From assembly GCA_016285245.1 (NCBI GenBank), contig JAEEQH010000009.1:1-64000 (forward strand): 64,000 bases of DNA, in the 5' to 3' direction. This DNA comes from Prevotella sp. (GTDB lineage: Bacteria; Bacteroidota; Bacteroidia; Bacteroidales; Bacteroidaceae). The first letter of the stretch is position 1; every line of letters begins with the position of its first letter. A program made the translations under genes and the position numbers. A model generated the notes under the pieces. That model had not been told where the DNA came from and searched no databases. It saw only the letters and a program-made list of their open reading frames with translations. Below, one piece after another: positions 46,896 to 55,568 of the stretch.

Positions 46896-48521
46896 TTATT
46901 CGGGTTTAGAGGAACGGGGACGGAGATAGATGCAGTCAAGGTACATCTCACGGTAGTAGCGCTGGTTGTCGCTTGACGTCATCGTACACTTGAGACGGAC
47001 GGTGGTCTTGATATCGTCCAGACCATAGCTACACGCAGGGAAGTGGAAGTTCTCGGCCAGCACCACCGTGTCAACACGCAGAGGGTCGTTGTAGAACGTC
47101 TGGCCACCGCAGTCGTACGACTGCTTGTTACCCTTCTCGTCAATGTAGTCGATGGTGGCCTTGAACTTGTTCGGGTAGTTCAGGCCAGTGGTGGAGTAGA
47201 CATTGGGCGGTGCGATGATGGCACAGACATCGTAGTTGCCGCTGAGGGTGTTGTTGACGCGGAAGGCAAGCTCCCAGCGCGACGTCGCCGTACGCGGAGT
47301 AATACGCAGGTAAGCGCCCTCGGAGATACTGTCGGCCTCGATGCGGCGAGAGGAATAGGTGCAGTCCTTCTCGTCGGTGATGAGCCACGTCGACTCGGCC
47401 TCGCTCCACAGCTCCTTGAAATAGGTCTGCTCAGGGGTGAAGGGCCACTCGGCGGTCTTGTAGAGCACACCGTTGCTGCACGCTATAGGTGTGGCCGTGC
47501 TGAGGATGCCGCCGGGCTCAAAGGGCTTGTAGAAGCAATGCCACTCGGGATGATGGCGGTCGTAGGGCACGGAAATCAGCGAGTCCTTGGGCGACGACTG
47601 GAGCGTCATGTTGTAGATGGCGTCGTCGACAAGGGCACGGGTGGCGTAGAGCTTCTGCAAGGAGTCGGAACGGAGCACCTTCGCATCGTAGGTGAAATGG
47701 CTCTTCGCCTCCTCGTAGGCACGCTCCCAGCCTTCGCCGGCAGGTGCCACCATCCAGTAGGTGGAGTCCTCGGCATTGACATAGCCTATCTTGTCGAGGA
47801 CACGGTTGCGCTCGACGACGACGGAGTCGACATAGATGGGCACACCCTCGATGATACCGCTTGAGACAGAGGCGTCAGCATCGAAGTAGTCCTCCTCGAA
47901 GTAACGGAGGTTATTGCCGATGGCGCTGAACTCCGGCAGGTCGCAGAGGTTCTCGAAGATGCTACGCTGGTAGGGCATGGGAGCCTCGGCAACGTGCAAG
48001 ATGCCGTTCTTCGAATGGATATTGGCGTCGATGATGTTAACACCCTGAATCTGGCTGCCCTCGAAGGTCAGACGCTTGCTGTTCAGCAGACGGGCGGAAT
48101 AGGCCGTCGTCTGCAGCGAGTTCAGGGCACGCATGAGGTGGTTCTGGACAAAGCTCTTCTCGACGACGGAGTCACCCTGGGCGGTCTGTACCTGCTGCAG
48201 CAGGGCTGCTTTGTCGAATGACCCGTTGACGGGAGCGACGATGGTGAACGACTGTCCTCCACTGAGCAGGTCGGCATAGCTGACGGATGTCTTCTTGTGC
48301 ATGCGGAACACTTTCGTCTCGCGAAGCACCTCGCAGAAGTCGCTCAACTGCGGGTTGGCCTGCAGCTGTTCCCAGAGCGTACTGTTGGCGCCGGCGACAG
48401 AGCCCTCGTCCTCGTAGTGGTCGCTCCAGTCGGCACAGCCGGAGAGCGCTACGCTAAGTGATATATGACAAATGATAAATGACAAACCTATCAGATGCCT
48501 TTTGTTTATCTTTATAATCAT
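46896..48521 (-). CDS. FAS1 (fasciclin)-domain lipoprotein
   Basis: 541 residues from ATG 48521; the TTG at 48551 (in a repeated leader) is rejected. Lipoprotein signal ending ALSGC (Cys29). A FAS1-like region at about 40-215 (SDFCEVLRETKVF...FTIVAPVNGSFDK...LMRALNSLQTTAYSARLLNSKRL split over two blocks) is followed by a second, weaker one to about 330. The C-terminal 160 residues (from about 370) form a beta-rich region similar in place to the one in the next FAS1 protein (MYLDCIYLRP against FDYIELCP). FAS1 domains are adhesion modules. Here the protein takes the position usually held by SusE/SusF-type surface glycan-binding lipoproteins, so glycan binding is inferred. Part of its signal peptide (FIICHISLSVA) is encoded by ATGACAA/ATGATAA heptamers. 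Confidence 0.85.
   Translation of the reverse strand: MIIKINKRHLIGLSFIICHISLSVALSGCADWSDHYEDEGSVAGANSTLWEQLQANPQLSDFCEVLRETKVFRMHKKTSVSYADLLSGGQSFTIVAPVNGSFDKAALLQQVQTAQGDSVVEKSFVQNHLMRALNSLQTTAYSARLLNSKRLTFEGSQIQGVNIIDANIHSKNGILHVAEAPMPYQRSIFENLCDLPEFSAIGNNLRYFEEDYFDADASVSSGIIEGVPIYVDSVVVERNRVLDKIGYVNAEDSTYWMVAPAGEGWERAYEEAKSHFTYDAKVLRSDSLQKLYATRALVDDAIYNMTLQSSPKDSLISVPYDRHHPEWHCFYKPFEPGGILSTATPIACSNGVLYKTAEWPFTPEQTYFKELWSEAESTWLITDEKDCTYSSRRIEADSISEGAYLRITPRTATSRWELAFRVNNTLSGNYDVCAIIAPPNVYSTTGLNYPNKFKATIDYIDEKGNKQSYDCGGQTFYNDPLRVDTVVLAENFHFPACSYGLDDIKTTVRLKCTMTSSDNQRYYREMYLDCIYLRPRSSKPE
48465..48485. repeat. Heptamer repeat inside a signal-peptide coding region
   Basis: ATGACAA, ATGATAA, ATGACAA: three exact 7-bp units, read on the minus strand as part of the FAS1 lipoprotein signal peptide (FIICHI). 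Confidence 0.75.
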
Positions 48522-48555
48522 AATCTTCAATTTTCGATGATCAATTATCAATTGG
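48515..48555. repeat. Leader repeat upstream of the FAS1 gene (copy 1)
   Basis: TAATCATAATCTTCAATTTTCGATGATCAATTATCAATT-like block shared with 52235-52273. It spans the start codon and the preceding intergenic gap of the FAS1 gene; the other copy does the same for SusD. Confidence 0.75.
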
Positions 48556-48557
48556 AT

Positions 48558-50519
48558 TTAGTGCGTATCCTCGCCCGTAGGACTGGCATAGACATCCTTC
48601 GGACAGAGTTCGATATAGTCGAACGACCAATAGCAGAGACGGTTCTCAAGCACCTGGCGGCAACGCAGGTAATAGTTCTGGTTGGGCTCCAGACGCTGGG
48701 TGGCCAGGATACGGCGGAGGTTCCAGTTGTTGCCACGCAGCGGCTTCTCAGCACCCTCGGAGCGGTAGCTGTCCATGGCCTTCATGTAACCACGGTTGTG
48801 CATGGCCTTGTCGTTGGCGGTGTTCTCCTCCTCATCGTCGGTATCCTCTAACCATCCGATGTGAGCCACCGTACCGTAGTCACGCAGGTCGACGGGGATG
48901 CCACAGGGGTTGTTGTTCAGGTAGAACTGTACGACACCACGCTCCTCGTTGGCCGTGTAGCCCAGACGGATCTCATAGGTCCCCGGCGGTACGGGCGGCA
49001 GCTTGAAGGTGACGTCGAAGATACCACTGATACAGACGGCGTTGGCCTCGTAGGAGTTCCAGTAGCCCACGTCGGTATGTACGCCGACATAGGCGTCGGT
49101 GCCGCGGACGGTCCAGTCGGTGATGCAGTTGTTACGGAAGCCTATCAGCTTGTCCTCACCATAGCGACCCTTGGCGTTACAGTTCATGAAGTCGGGGCTA
49201 AGTGTGGTGGCATCAATACGGATGCGGCGGTTGAGCACCTCCTCGCGAACCTCGACACTATAGACCAGGATGTCGTCGATATAGTGGAACACACCGTTCA
49301 GGGCGTTCTGGTTGGCTGAGCCCGACTCTGAGGGCGACAGCACCTTACAGCCACGGATGGTATAGCGGCTGCCCAAGCCCTTGCGGTTAAGGAACAGACC
49401 GTCGGCGGGGTCGCAGAAGCGCAGGATGGTGAAGGGCAGCATCGTCTCGTAGTAGTCCTCGGCATCGGCCAGCGACGTGATCCAGCAGCCGTCGCGCAGC
49501 TGCTTAGAGCCTACCCAGCCGTTGTACTGTCCCACACGGTTCAGCAGGTGATAGCTGACGAAACGGTTCAGCGGGTTACGACGGTCGCGGGGATCGTTGT
49601 CATAGAGACCGGCATCTTCGGGATAGGTGGCATCGTAGACCTTCTTGGCATAGGCCGTCAGGTCTTCGATGTTGTGGATGCCATGGTTGTGGTAGACGGA
49701 GTCGGGCTCAACGAAGGCGGTGTACTTGAAGTAGCGCTTCTCAGGCCAGTAGGAGTCCGTCCACTGACGACCACCGGAGGTACAGCGCACCATGACGCCG
49801 TTATACAGGGAGTCCAGGCTCTTCTTGTCGGAACCCCAGGTGTAGGTCTCGTCGAGATAGCGTGTCAGCGAGTCGGCCATGCCCGTCAGCTTCAGGGCCT
49901 GTGCAAAGATGGTCAGCGAGGGGTCTTCCTCGATGACGTCGGGCAACAGGTTGTTCGTGTGTTTGATGGTACGGTTCACGACGTGTACCACACCGTTTGT
50001 CACGGAGTCGTCGTACTCCACGAGCTGCGACGTCTTGTTGATATAGTAGAGCAGCGCATTGTTGTTCATCACGTCAGAGTCGAGCGACAGGACGATGTAG
50101 TCGTCCTTCATGTTCAGTTCGGGGAAGTCGCCCTCGATGACGTCGGTGGTGAAGAAAGCACCATTCCTTATTATATGCGTACGCGCGAGGGTATCGCACA
50201 TCTCGGCGGGGATGTCGGCGATACTGCTGTAGCCGTTCTCAGCGAGGTACGTGTCCATGGCCTCGTTGTTGGCAGCAAAAACGGTATAGTTGCCGTAGGT
50301 AGCCAGCATCGAGAAGTAGGGCGTGCGCTTGAGCAGCTCGATGAACTCACCCAGGTTATCCTCGTTGGCCGTAAGGAACTGAGCGGCAGTCATCTTGCTG
50401 GCCTGATAGTAGTTCTGGGGCACGTCATCGTCGTTGTCGACACAGGCGGTGAAGACAGCGGAGACACTGCAGCACAGCAGACCAGCCAATAATATATGTT
50501 TGATCTTATTGATATTCAT
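48558..50519 (-). CDS. FAS1 (fasciclin)-domain lipoprotein, two FAS1 modules
   Basis: 653 residues with a lipoprotein signal ending VFTAC (Cys26). First FAS1 about 45-195: LGEFIELLKRTPYFSML, YTVFAANNEAMDTYL, VHVVNRTIK. Second FAS1 about 200-435: LTIFAQALKLTGM, LNRVGQYNGW, GVFHYIDDILVY. The C-terminal part (about 450-640) is a beta-sandwich-like region (GTYEIRLGYTANEERG, FDYIELCP). Third module type to be combined with SusCD in this operon. Surface adhesion or glycan binding is inferred. It lies 36 bp before the next FAS1 gene and 21 bp after SusD, within a single transcription unit. Confidence 0.87.
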   Translation of the reverse strand: MNINKIKHILLAGLLCCSVSAVFTACVDNDDDVPQNYYQASKMTAAQFLTANEDNLGEFIELLKRTPYFSMLATYGNYTVFAANNEAMDTYLAENGYSSIADIPAEMCDTLARTHIIRNGAFFTTDVIEGDFPELNMKDDYIVLSLDSDVMNNNALLYYINKTSQLVEYDDSVTNGVVHVVNRTIKHTNNLLPDVIEEDPSLTIFAQALKLTGMADSLTRYLDETYTWGSDKKSLDSLYNGVMVRCTSGGRQWTDSYWPEKRYFKYTAFVEPDSVYHNHGIHNIEDLTAYAKKVYDATYPEDAGLYDNDPRDRRNPLNRFVSYHLLNRVGQYNGWVGSKQLRDGCWITSLADAEDYYETMLPFTILRFCDPADGLFLNRKGLGSRYTIRGCKVLSPSESGSANQNALNGVFHYIDDILVYSVEVREEVLNRRIRIDATTLSPDFMNCNAKGRYGEDKLIGFRNNCITDWTVRGTDAYVGVHTDVGYWNSYEANAVCISGIFDVTFKLPPVPPGTYEIRLGYTANEERGVVQFYLNNNPCGIPVDLRDYGTVAHIGWLEDTDDEEENTANDKAMHNRGYMKAMDSYRSEGAEKPLRGNNWNLRRILATQRLEPNQNYYLRCRQVLENRLCYWSFDYIELCPKDVYASPTGEDTH

Positions 50520-50540
50520 AACTCTTGTGTTCTTAATTGG

Positions 50541-52241
50541 TTACTTCGTCAGCTCAGAATCTTCACCCTTGTTGAAGGCCGGGTTCTGCTGCAGCAGGGG
50601 GTTGACCTTCAGCTCCGACTTTGCATAGGGGAAGTAGATGTAATTGGGGTCAGACAACTTGATCTTGATGACATTCTTACCAGTCTTGTACTTCTCGATG
50701 GCATGAGAGGAAAGACGACTGGTGTTGCCCTCACGACGCGAGACACGCACGAGGTCGTACCAGCGCTTGCCCTCGAAGAGGAACTCACGCTGACGCTCGG
50801 CAAGCAGGAGCTCGAGCATATCGGACTTCGAGGAGTTGAAAGACTCGAGTTGCAAGGTGTCGGCACTGGCCTGTGACTTCGTGACGTTGTGGGCACGCTT
50901 GTTCAGCGTGTTGATCAGCGTGAAGGCGTTGTTCCAATGGTCGGAGCCACGCTCAATCTCGGCCTCGGCCTTCATGAGGATCACATCACTCAGACGGTAG
51001 ATGATCCAGTTGGCATCAGCCTGGGCACGGCGTGACGATGTCAGCCTCAGGTCACTGTAGGCCCTGACGGTCTGCGTGTTGAACGACACCTCCGTACGTG
51101 TATACTTAGAGATGGCATAGCTGGAGTTGCTGGGCTCTATGGACTCATAGGCACGGCAGTCCTTCGGGCGGAAGATGGTGTTGGAGCCCTGCGGCACCTG
51201 GTCCATGAGGAGATCGGGCACGCCGAGATTTCCCAGGACGTTGTTATTATTGCCGTAGTAGCTGTTCACCCAGGAGTTCGTCTGCTCCTGATTGGCCTGG
51301 AAGTAGAGCTCAAAGATACTCTCGAAGGAGTTGCCCGAGCCGAAGATCTCGTTATAGACATGGCCACTGCTGGTAGTACCTGCGGGCTTCTCAAGGATGA
51401 GGGGGATGTCACCGAACAGCTCGATGTCGTAGATGTTACCCTCGCGGTCGAGTGCCTCCTGATACTGCTGGCGCTTGAAGTCGAGCACCATGTCGCAGTA
51501 CTTGATGGTGTTGTCCCAGTCGCCCTTCCAGAGGTAGAGGTCAGCCAGCAGCGTATAGATGAAGTTACGTGTGATGCGGCTGGAGTTCTGGTAGGCGTTG
51601 GGGCTGTCGTCCAGGTAGTAGCGCCTGACGGCGTCGTCCTTGATGGTCTCGAGGTTGGCGATGAGCGAGTCGAGGACAGTCTCGAACGGCGAGGCAGGGA
51701 TGATATACTCCTGCGAGTCGTCGATACTGGGCATAGAGCTATAGGGCACATCGCGGAACGTGCGGATGAGGTAGAAATAGCAGAGGGCGCGGATGGCCGA
51801 CACCTCGGCGATGTTGGCGCGCATCTCAGCCTCGGTGTAGTTCGGGTCGATGGCCTGCACCTTCGGCGCATAGTATATGACGGTGTTACAACGGTTGATG
51901 ACGTCGTAGAACTTCGCCCACTTACAAAGGTCGTTCGTCTGCAGGATGTTCTCCTTGAGCAGCTCGTTGAAGTCGTTGGAGACATTGGCACCGGCAATGA
52001 TATTGTCGGAGCGCAGCTCGCCCCAGACGGCCATACGCGTGATGACGTCGGAGGACTCCAAAGCCTCGTAGCAGCCGTTGACGACGCTGGTGACGTCCTT
52101 CTTTTCCGTCCAGTAGTTCTCGAGCACCACCTCGTTCATCGGCAGGACGTCGAGGAAGTCCGAGCAGGAGGTTGTCGTGGTGACCAGACCGCAACCTGCT
52201 ATGAACGCAAGGACTGTATTCTTGATATTCTTGGTAATCAT
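50541..52241 (-). CDS. SusD-like outer-membrane glycan-binding lipoprotein (first pair)
   Basis: 566 residues from ATG 52241; the TTG at 52271 directly after the SusC stop lies in a repeated leader and is rejected. Lipoprotein signal ending TTSC (Cys26). Typical SusD family features: SCSDFLDVLPMNEVVLENYW, SVVNGCYEALE, AVSAIRALCYFYLIRTF-like helix, YRLSDVILMKAEAEI, and C-terminal LAERQREFLFEGKRWYDLVR. It pairs with the SusC at 52272-55553. More similar to canonical SusD than the second one (41931-43637), so the two pairs are not a recent duplication. Confidence 0.95.
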   Translation of the reverse strand: MITKNIKNTVLAFIAGCGLVTTTTSCSDFLDVLPMNEVVLENYWTEKKDVTSVVNGCYEALESSDVITRMAVWGELRSDNIIAGANVSNDFNELLKENILQTNDLCKWAKFYDVINRCNTVIYYAPKVQAIDPNYTEAEMRANIAEVSAIRALCYFYLIRTFRDVPYSSMPSIDDSQEYIIPASPFETVLDSLIANLETIKDDAVRRYYLDDSPNAYQNSSRITRNFIYTLLADLYLWKGDWDNTIKYCDMVLDFKRQQYQEALDREGNIYDIELFGDIPLILEKPAGTTSSGHVYNEIFGSGNSFESIFELYFQANQEQTNSWVNSYYGNNNNVLGNLGVPDLLMDQVPQGSNTIFRPKDCRAYESIEPSNSSYAISKYTRTEVSFNTQTVRAYSDLRLTSSRRAQADANWIIYRLSDVILMKAEAEIERGSDHWNNAFTLINTLNKRAHNVTKSQASADTLQLESFNSSKSDMLELLLAERQREFLFEGKRWYDLVRVSRREGNTSRLSSHAIEKYKTGKNVIKIKLSDPNYIYFPYAKSELKVNPLLQQNPAFNKGEDSELTK

Positions 52242-52273
52242 AATTATCAATTTTCGATGATCATTTTTCAATT
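52235..52273. repeat. Leader repeat upstream of SusD (copy 2)
   Basis: Direct repeat of 48515-48555, sharing TCAATTTTCGATGATCA and its flanks. It fills the gap between the SusC stop and the SusD start. Confidence 0.75.
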
Positions 52274-55200
52274 AGAACTGAATCGTTATGCCACCTGTGA
52301 ACGACTTGGCACGCGGTGTCTGAGCACCGTCCCTGACAATACCGTAACCGCCATAGCCCACCTCGGGGTCAGAGCCCGAATACTTCGTGAGCACAAACAG
52401 GTTGTTAGCCGAGAAATAGAAGCTGAGTTGGTTCAGTCCCCAGCGCTTGATAATCTTCGGATCCAGCGAGTAGCTGATCTGCGAGTAGTTCAGACGGATG
52501 AACGAGCCATCCTCAACGAAACGGTCACTGCCCAGATAGTTGTAACCCGTCTGGCGCAGGGCACGCGGAATCTCGGTGAGGTCGCCCTCAACACGCCAGC
52601 GCCAGTTCACGGCGCGGCTCTGGTTGTTGTTGTCGTACATCTTCTCCACATCCATGCGTGCAGCATTGATAATCTTGTTGCCGTAGCGGAAGTTGAACTG
52701 GTTGTTCCACGACAGACGGCCGAAATACAGACGGAAGCCGAAACCACCGGTGATCTTCGGCAGCGAGGAACCGAGGTAGACAATGTCGAGCTCGTTGATC
52801 TGGCCGTCGTAGTTGATGTCCTCGTAGATGGCATCACCACCGCGGAACTCATAGTCGACGGTGCCGGCACAGAACATCATCGGGATGGTCTGTCCGTTCT
52901 CGTCAAGAATGACGATGCCGTTCTCGTCGCGGGCCACCGGTGCATTGGGGCCGCTAATGCCGGGGACCTCCTCTGCCGAGTACTCGGAGTACTGGTAGAC
53001 GCCCTTGCTACGGAATCCGTAGATACTACCGAAGGAGCGCTTCAGCTCCACACGCGTCAGGTAAGAACCGTTGCTGCGGTCGAACTCGTTGTTCAGCGTA
53101 GCCAGACAGGTCTCGTCCATGGCGGTAATCTCGTTCTTGTTGTTAGCGAAGGTGACGTTGAAGTCCATGGCGAACTTGCCGGCGCGGACGAAGCGGTTAC
53201 CATTGAGGTTAAACTCCCATCCGACGTTCTTCATGTCGCCGACGTTCTGATAAGCCAGAGAGGAATAACCCGACGACGAGGGGATGCCGCGGTTGCCCAT
53301 AAGCAGGTCGCTGGTATACTGGCGGTACACCTCGACGTTACCCGTGATGATGTCCTTGAAGAAACCGAAGTCCATACCGATGTTGTAGGTCTCCTTCTGC
53401 TCCCATTTCAGGTTGTTCAGACGGATGTTCTGAGGATAGACACTACCCTCGCCCATGTATCCCTTACCGTTGCTGTACTTGCTGAAGTAGAGGTACTCGG
53501 AACCCGGCTGGCGGCCGACGATACCCCAACCCGGACGGATGGAGAGCATAGACACCCAAGGCAGGGTGTTCCTGAACCACGGCTCCTTGCTGATGTTCCA
53601 GCGCAGCGACAGGGCAGGGAAGTTACCCCAGCGCTTGTCGTCGCCAAACTTCGTCGTACCATCGCGACGTACGGAGAAGTCGGCCATGTAGCGGCCCTTG
53701 TAAGCGTAGTGTGCCGAGTAGGTGAAGTAGATGCTGCGCCACTGGCTGCTGCCCGTCGACATACCATCGATGATAGCCTCGGCAGCGGTGCTCTGGATGC
53801 TTCCCGAGGGGAGACCCCAGGTGACGGTGTTCTGCGATGACGACTCACCGACGGTCATCTGTCCGCGGAGCATCATCGTCAGCATATGGTCCTTGTTCTT
53901 GAACGACGGCGTGAAGGTCAGCGTGTGGGTGGTGGTGACGCCGAGGCTCTTGTTCGAGTTCGCCGTCGTACGGTTGCTCTGGCTGTCGTTCCAGCCCGAC
54001 GTGCTCAGCGACAGAGGCATATACTGGTCGGTATACCTATTAAATATATTAAAGACCACCTTGCCCTCATACTGCAGACGTGTCTTCTCTTCCTCGAGCG
54101 ACAGCAGGTTGTAGCGTAGCTTGAACTCCGGCTCAATGTTGTAGCTCGTCTCGTGATCCTTGCGGAGGTACGACAGGGCAATGGGGTTCTTGTTGCTCAG
54201 ACGGTCGCGCAGCTGGCTCGACACCGTAGGAAGCATCGTGTAGAACTCATCGAGGTCATTACCTTCCTTGTCCTGCTCGTAGATGGAGAGGTTAGGCATA
54301 CGGACAAGGGCGATACCCAAGGGGTCGCCGTTGTGCTTGTTCTTCGTGTAGGTCAGGGCGATGTTCGTCTCGATCTTGATGCGGTCGCTGACGAAGTAGT
54401 CGAGGTTCACACGCGAAGTGAAACGGTCGAGCTGCTGCTTGATGATAGAACCCGTCTCGTGGTCGTAGCCGGCGCCGATACGGAAGTTGGCCTTCTCGCC
54501 GCCACCGCTGATGGCCACGTAGTGGTTCTGTCGCCAACCGGTCTGCTTGACAGCCTTCACCCAGTCGGTGTTATTGTTGTACATCTCATACTCCGAGAAG
54601 CTCGGGGTGTAGTTCAGCTCGGGAATGTTACTGTTGGCATCACTCATCGAGGGGTTGAAGTACTCCTCCTTGAGCAGCATCGTGTATTCGTCACCGTTGA
54701 GCAGCTTGTAGCCCTGGGGCTGGTAGGTGCCCGTCAGACGGAAACTGTAGTTGACGCGTGTCTTACCACGGGCGCCACGCTTGGTCTTGATCTCGATGAC
54801 ACCGTTGGAACCCTGCGAACCCCAGATGGCGGTGGCGGCAGCGTCCTTCAGCACGGAGATGCTCTCGATGTCCTCGGGGTTGACGTTCAGCAGCTCGGCG
54901 AACTTCTCCTCGTTGGCACTGTTGAAGTCGAAGTTGTTCGTGTTCGTCTCCCAAACGTTGCCGTCGACGACGATGAGCGGCTCACTGGAGCCGTTGATGC
55001 TCGACACACCACGCAGACGCATGGAGGTACCGGCACCGAGGTTACCGGAGTTGGCAACGATGTCAAGACCGGCGATACGACCCTGCAGGGCCTCGTCGAC
55101 AGTGGTGATGGCCAGACCCTCGAACTCCTTCATGTCGATGCTCTGGCGAGCCGTGGAGATCTCATCAACGGGGATGGCCAGTCCGGAGCCCTGTGCACGC

Positions 55201-55553
55201 TTCTTCGAGGTGACGGTCACCTCGCGTATCTGCGTGGCGTCCTGCATCTTAATGGCGAAGTGTGTCTTGTTCAGGGGCAGTGTGACGGTCTTGTAACCGA
55301 CAAACGACACGCGGAGTTTGTCCTTCGGGTTCTTCAACTTGAACGAGAAGTTACCGCTCATATCCGTAACGGCAGAGGCGACGATACGGTTGGACGCATC
55401 GATCTCGACGACATTGGCCATCATCACGGGACCCATGTTGTCGGTCACCGTACCGCTGATGATGTCGCCGGCCTTCTGTGCAAAGGAATTGATAACAGAC
55501 AATTGACAGCCTATCATTATCAATCCTAATATTCTTGATAGTCTCATATTCAT
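52272..55553 (-). CDS. SusC-like TonB-dependent outer-membrane transporter (first pair)
   Basis: 1093 residues from ATG 55553 (ATG 55547 also possible; TTG 55565 rejected). Signal peptide to about residue 25. Carboxypeptidase-like domain about 30-110 (ISGTVTDNMGPVMMANVV); TonB plug about 125-245 with PLIVVDGNVWETN, PEDIESISVLKDAAATAIWG, GSNGVIEIKTKRG (canonical form); beta-barrel to the C-terminus with ITAMDET and SFYFSANNLFVLTKYSG. It transports oligosaccharides with the SusD encoded next. Codons for QLSVINS in the signal peptide come from a heptamer tract (AATTGAT/AACAGAC/AATTGAC, 55487-55507). Confidence 0.95.
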   Translation of the reverse strand: MNMRLSRILGLIMIGCQLSVINSFAQKAGDIISGTVTDNMGPVMMANVVEIDASNRIVASAVTDMSGNFSFKLKNPKDKLRVSFVGYKTVTLPLNKTHFAIKMQDATQIREVTVTSKKRAQGSGLAIPVDEISTARQSIDMKEFEGLAITTVDEALQGRIAGLDIVANSGNLGAGTSMRLRGVSSINGSSEPLIVVDGNVWETNTNNFDFNSANEEKFAELLNVNPEDIESISVLKDAAATAIWGSQGSNGVIEIKTKRGARGKTRVNYSFRLTGTYQPQGYKLLNGDEYTMLLKEEYFNPSMSDANSNIPELNYTPSFSEYEMYNNNTDWVKAVKQTGWRQNHYVAISGGGEKANFRIGAGYDHETGSIIKQQLDRFTSRVNLDYFVSDRIKIETNIALTYTKNKHNGDPLGIALVRMPNLSIYEQDKEGNDLDEFYTMLPTVSSQLRDRLSNKNPIALSYLRKDHETSYNIEPEFKLRYNLLSLEEEKTRLQYEGKVVFNIFNRYTDQYMPLSLSTSGWNDSQSNRTTANSNKSLGVTTTHTLTFTPSFKNKDHMLTMMLRGQMTVGESSSQNTVTWGLPSGSIQSTAAEAIIDGMSTGSSQWRSIYFTYSAHYAYKGRYMADFSVRRDGTTKFGDDKRWGNFPALSLRWNISKEPWFRNTLPWVSMLSIRPGWGIVGRQPGSEYLYFSKYSNGKGYMGEGSVYPQNIRLNNLKWEQKETYNIGMDFGFFKDIITGNVEVYRQYTSDLLMGNRGIPSSSGYSSLAYQNVGDMKNVGWEFNLNGNRFVRAGKFAMDFNVTFANNKNEITAMDETCLATLNNEFDRSNGSYLTRVELKRSFGSIYGFRSKGVYQYSEYSAEEVPGISGPNAPVARDENGIVILDENGQTIPMMFCAGTVDYEFRGGDAIYEDINYDGQINELDIVYLGSSLPKITGGFGFRLYFGRLSWNNQFNFRYGNKIINAARMDVEKMYDNNNQSRAVNWRWRVEGDLTEIPRALRQTGYNYLGSDRFVEDGSFIRLNYSQISYSLDPKIIKRWGLNQLSFYFSANNLFVLTKYSGSDPEVGYGGYGIVRDGAQTPRAKSFTGGITIQF
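55487..55507. repeat. Heptamer tract in the SusC signal-peptide codons
   Basis: AATTGAT, AACAGAC, AATTGAC in direct succession (7-bp period). Read on the minus strand as QLSVIN. Confidence 0.6.
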
Positions 55554-55568
55554 CTTCTTATTCAATTA

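Noticed and set aside
48521..52271. Upstream TTG starts for FAS1 (48551) and SusD (52271), encoding HRKLxIM leaders
   Set aside because: They lie in a repeated intergenic block, would extend the proteins ahead of a normal lipoprotein signal, and ATG codons exist at the expected signal-peptide start.
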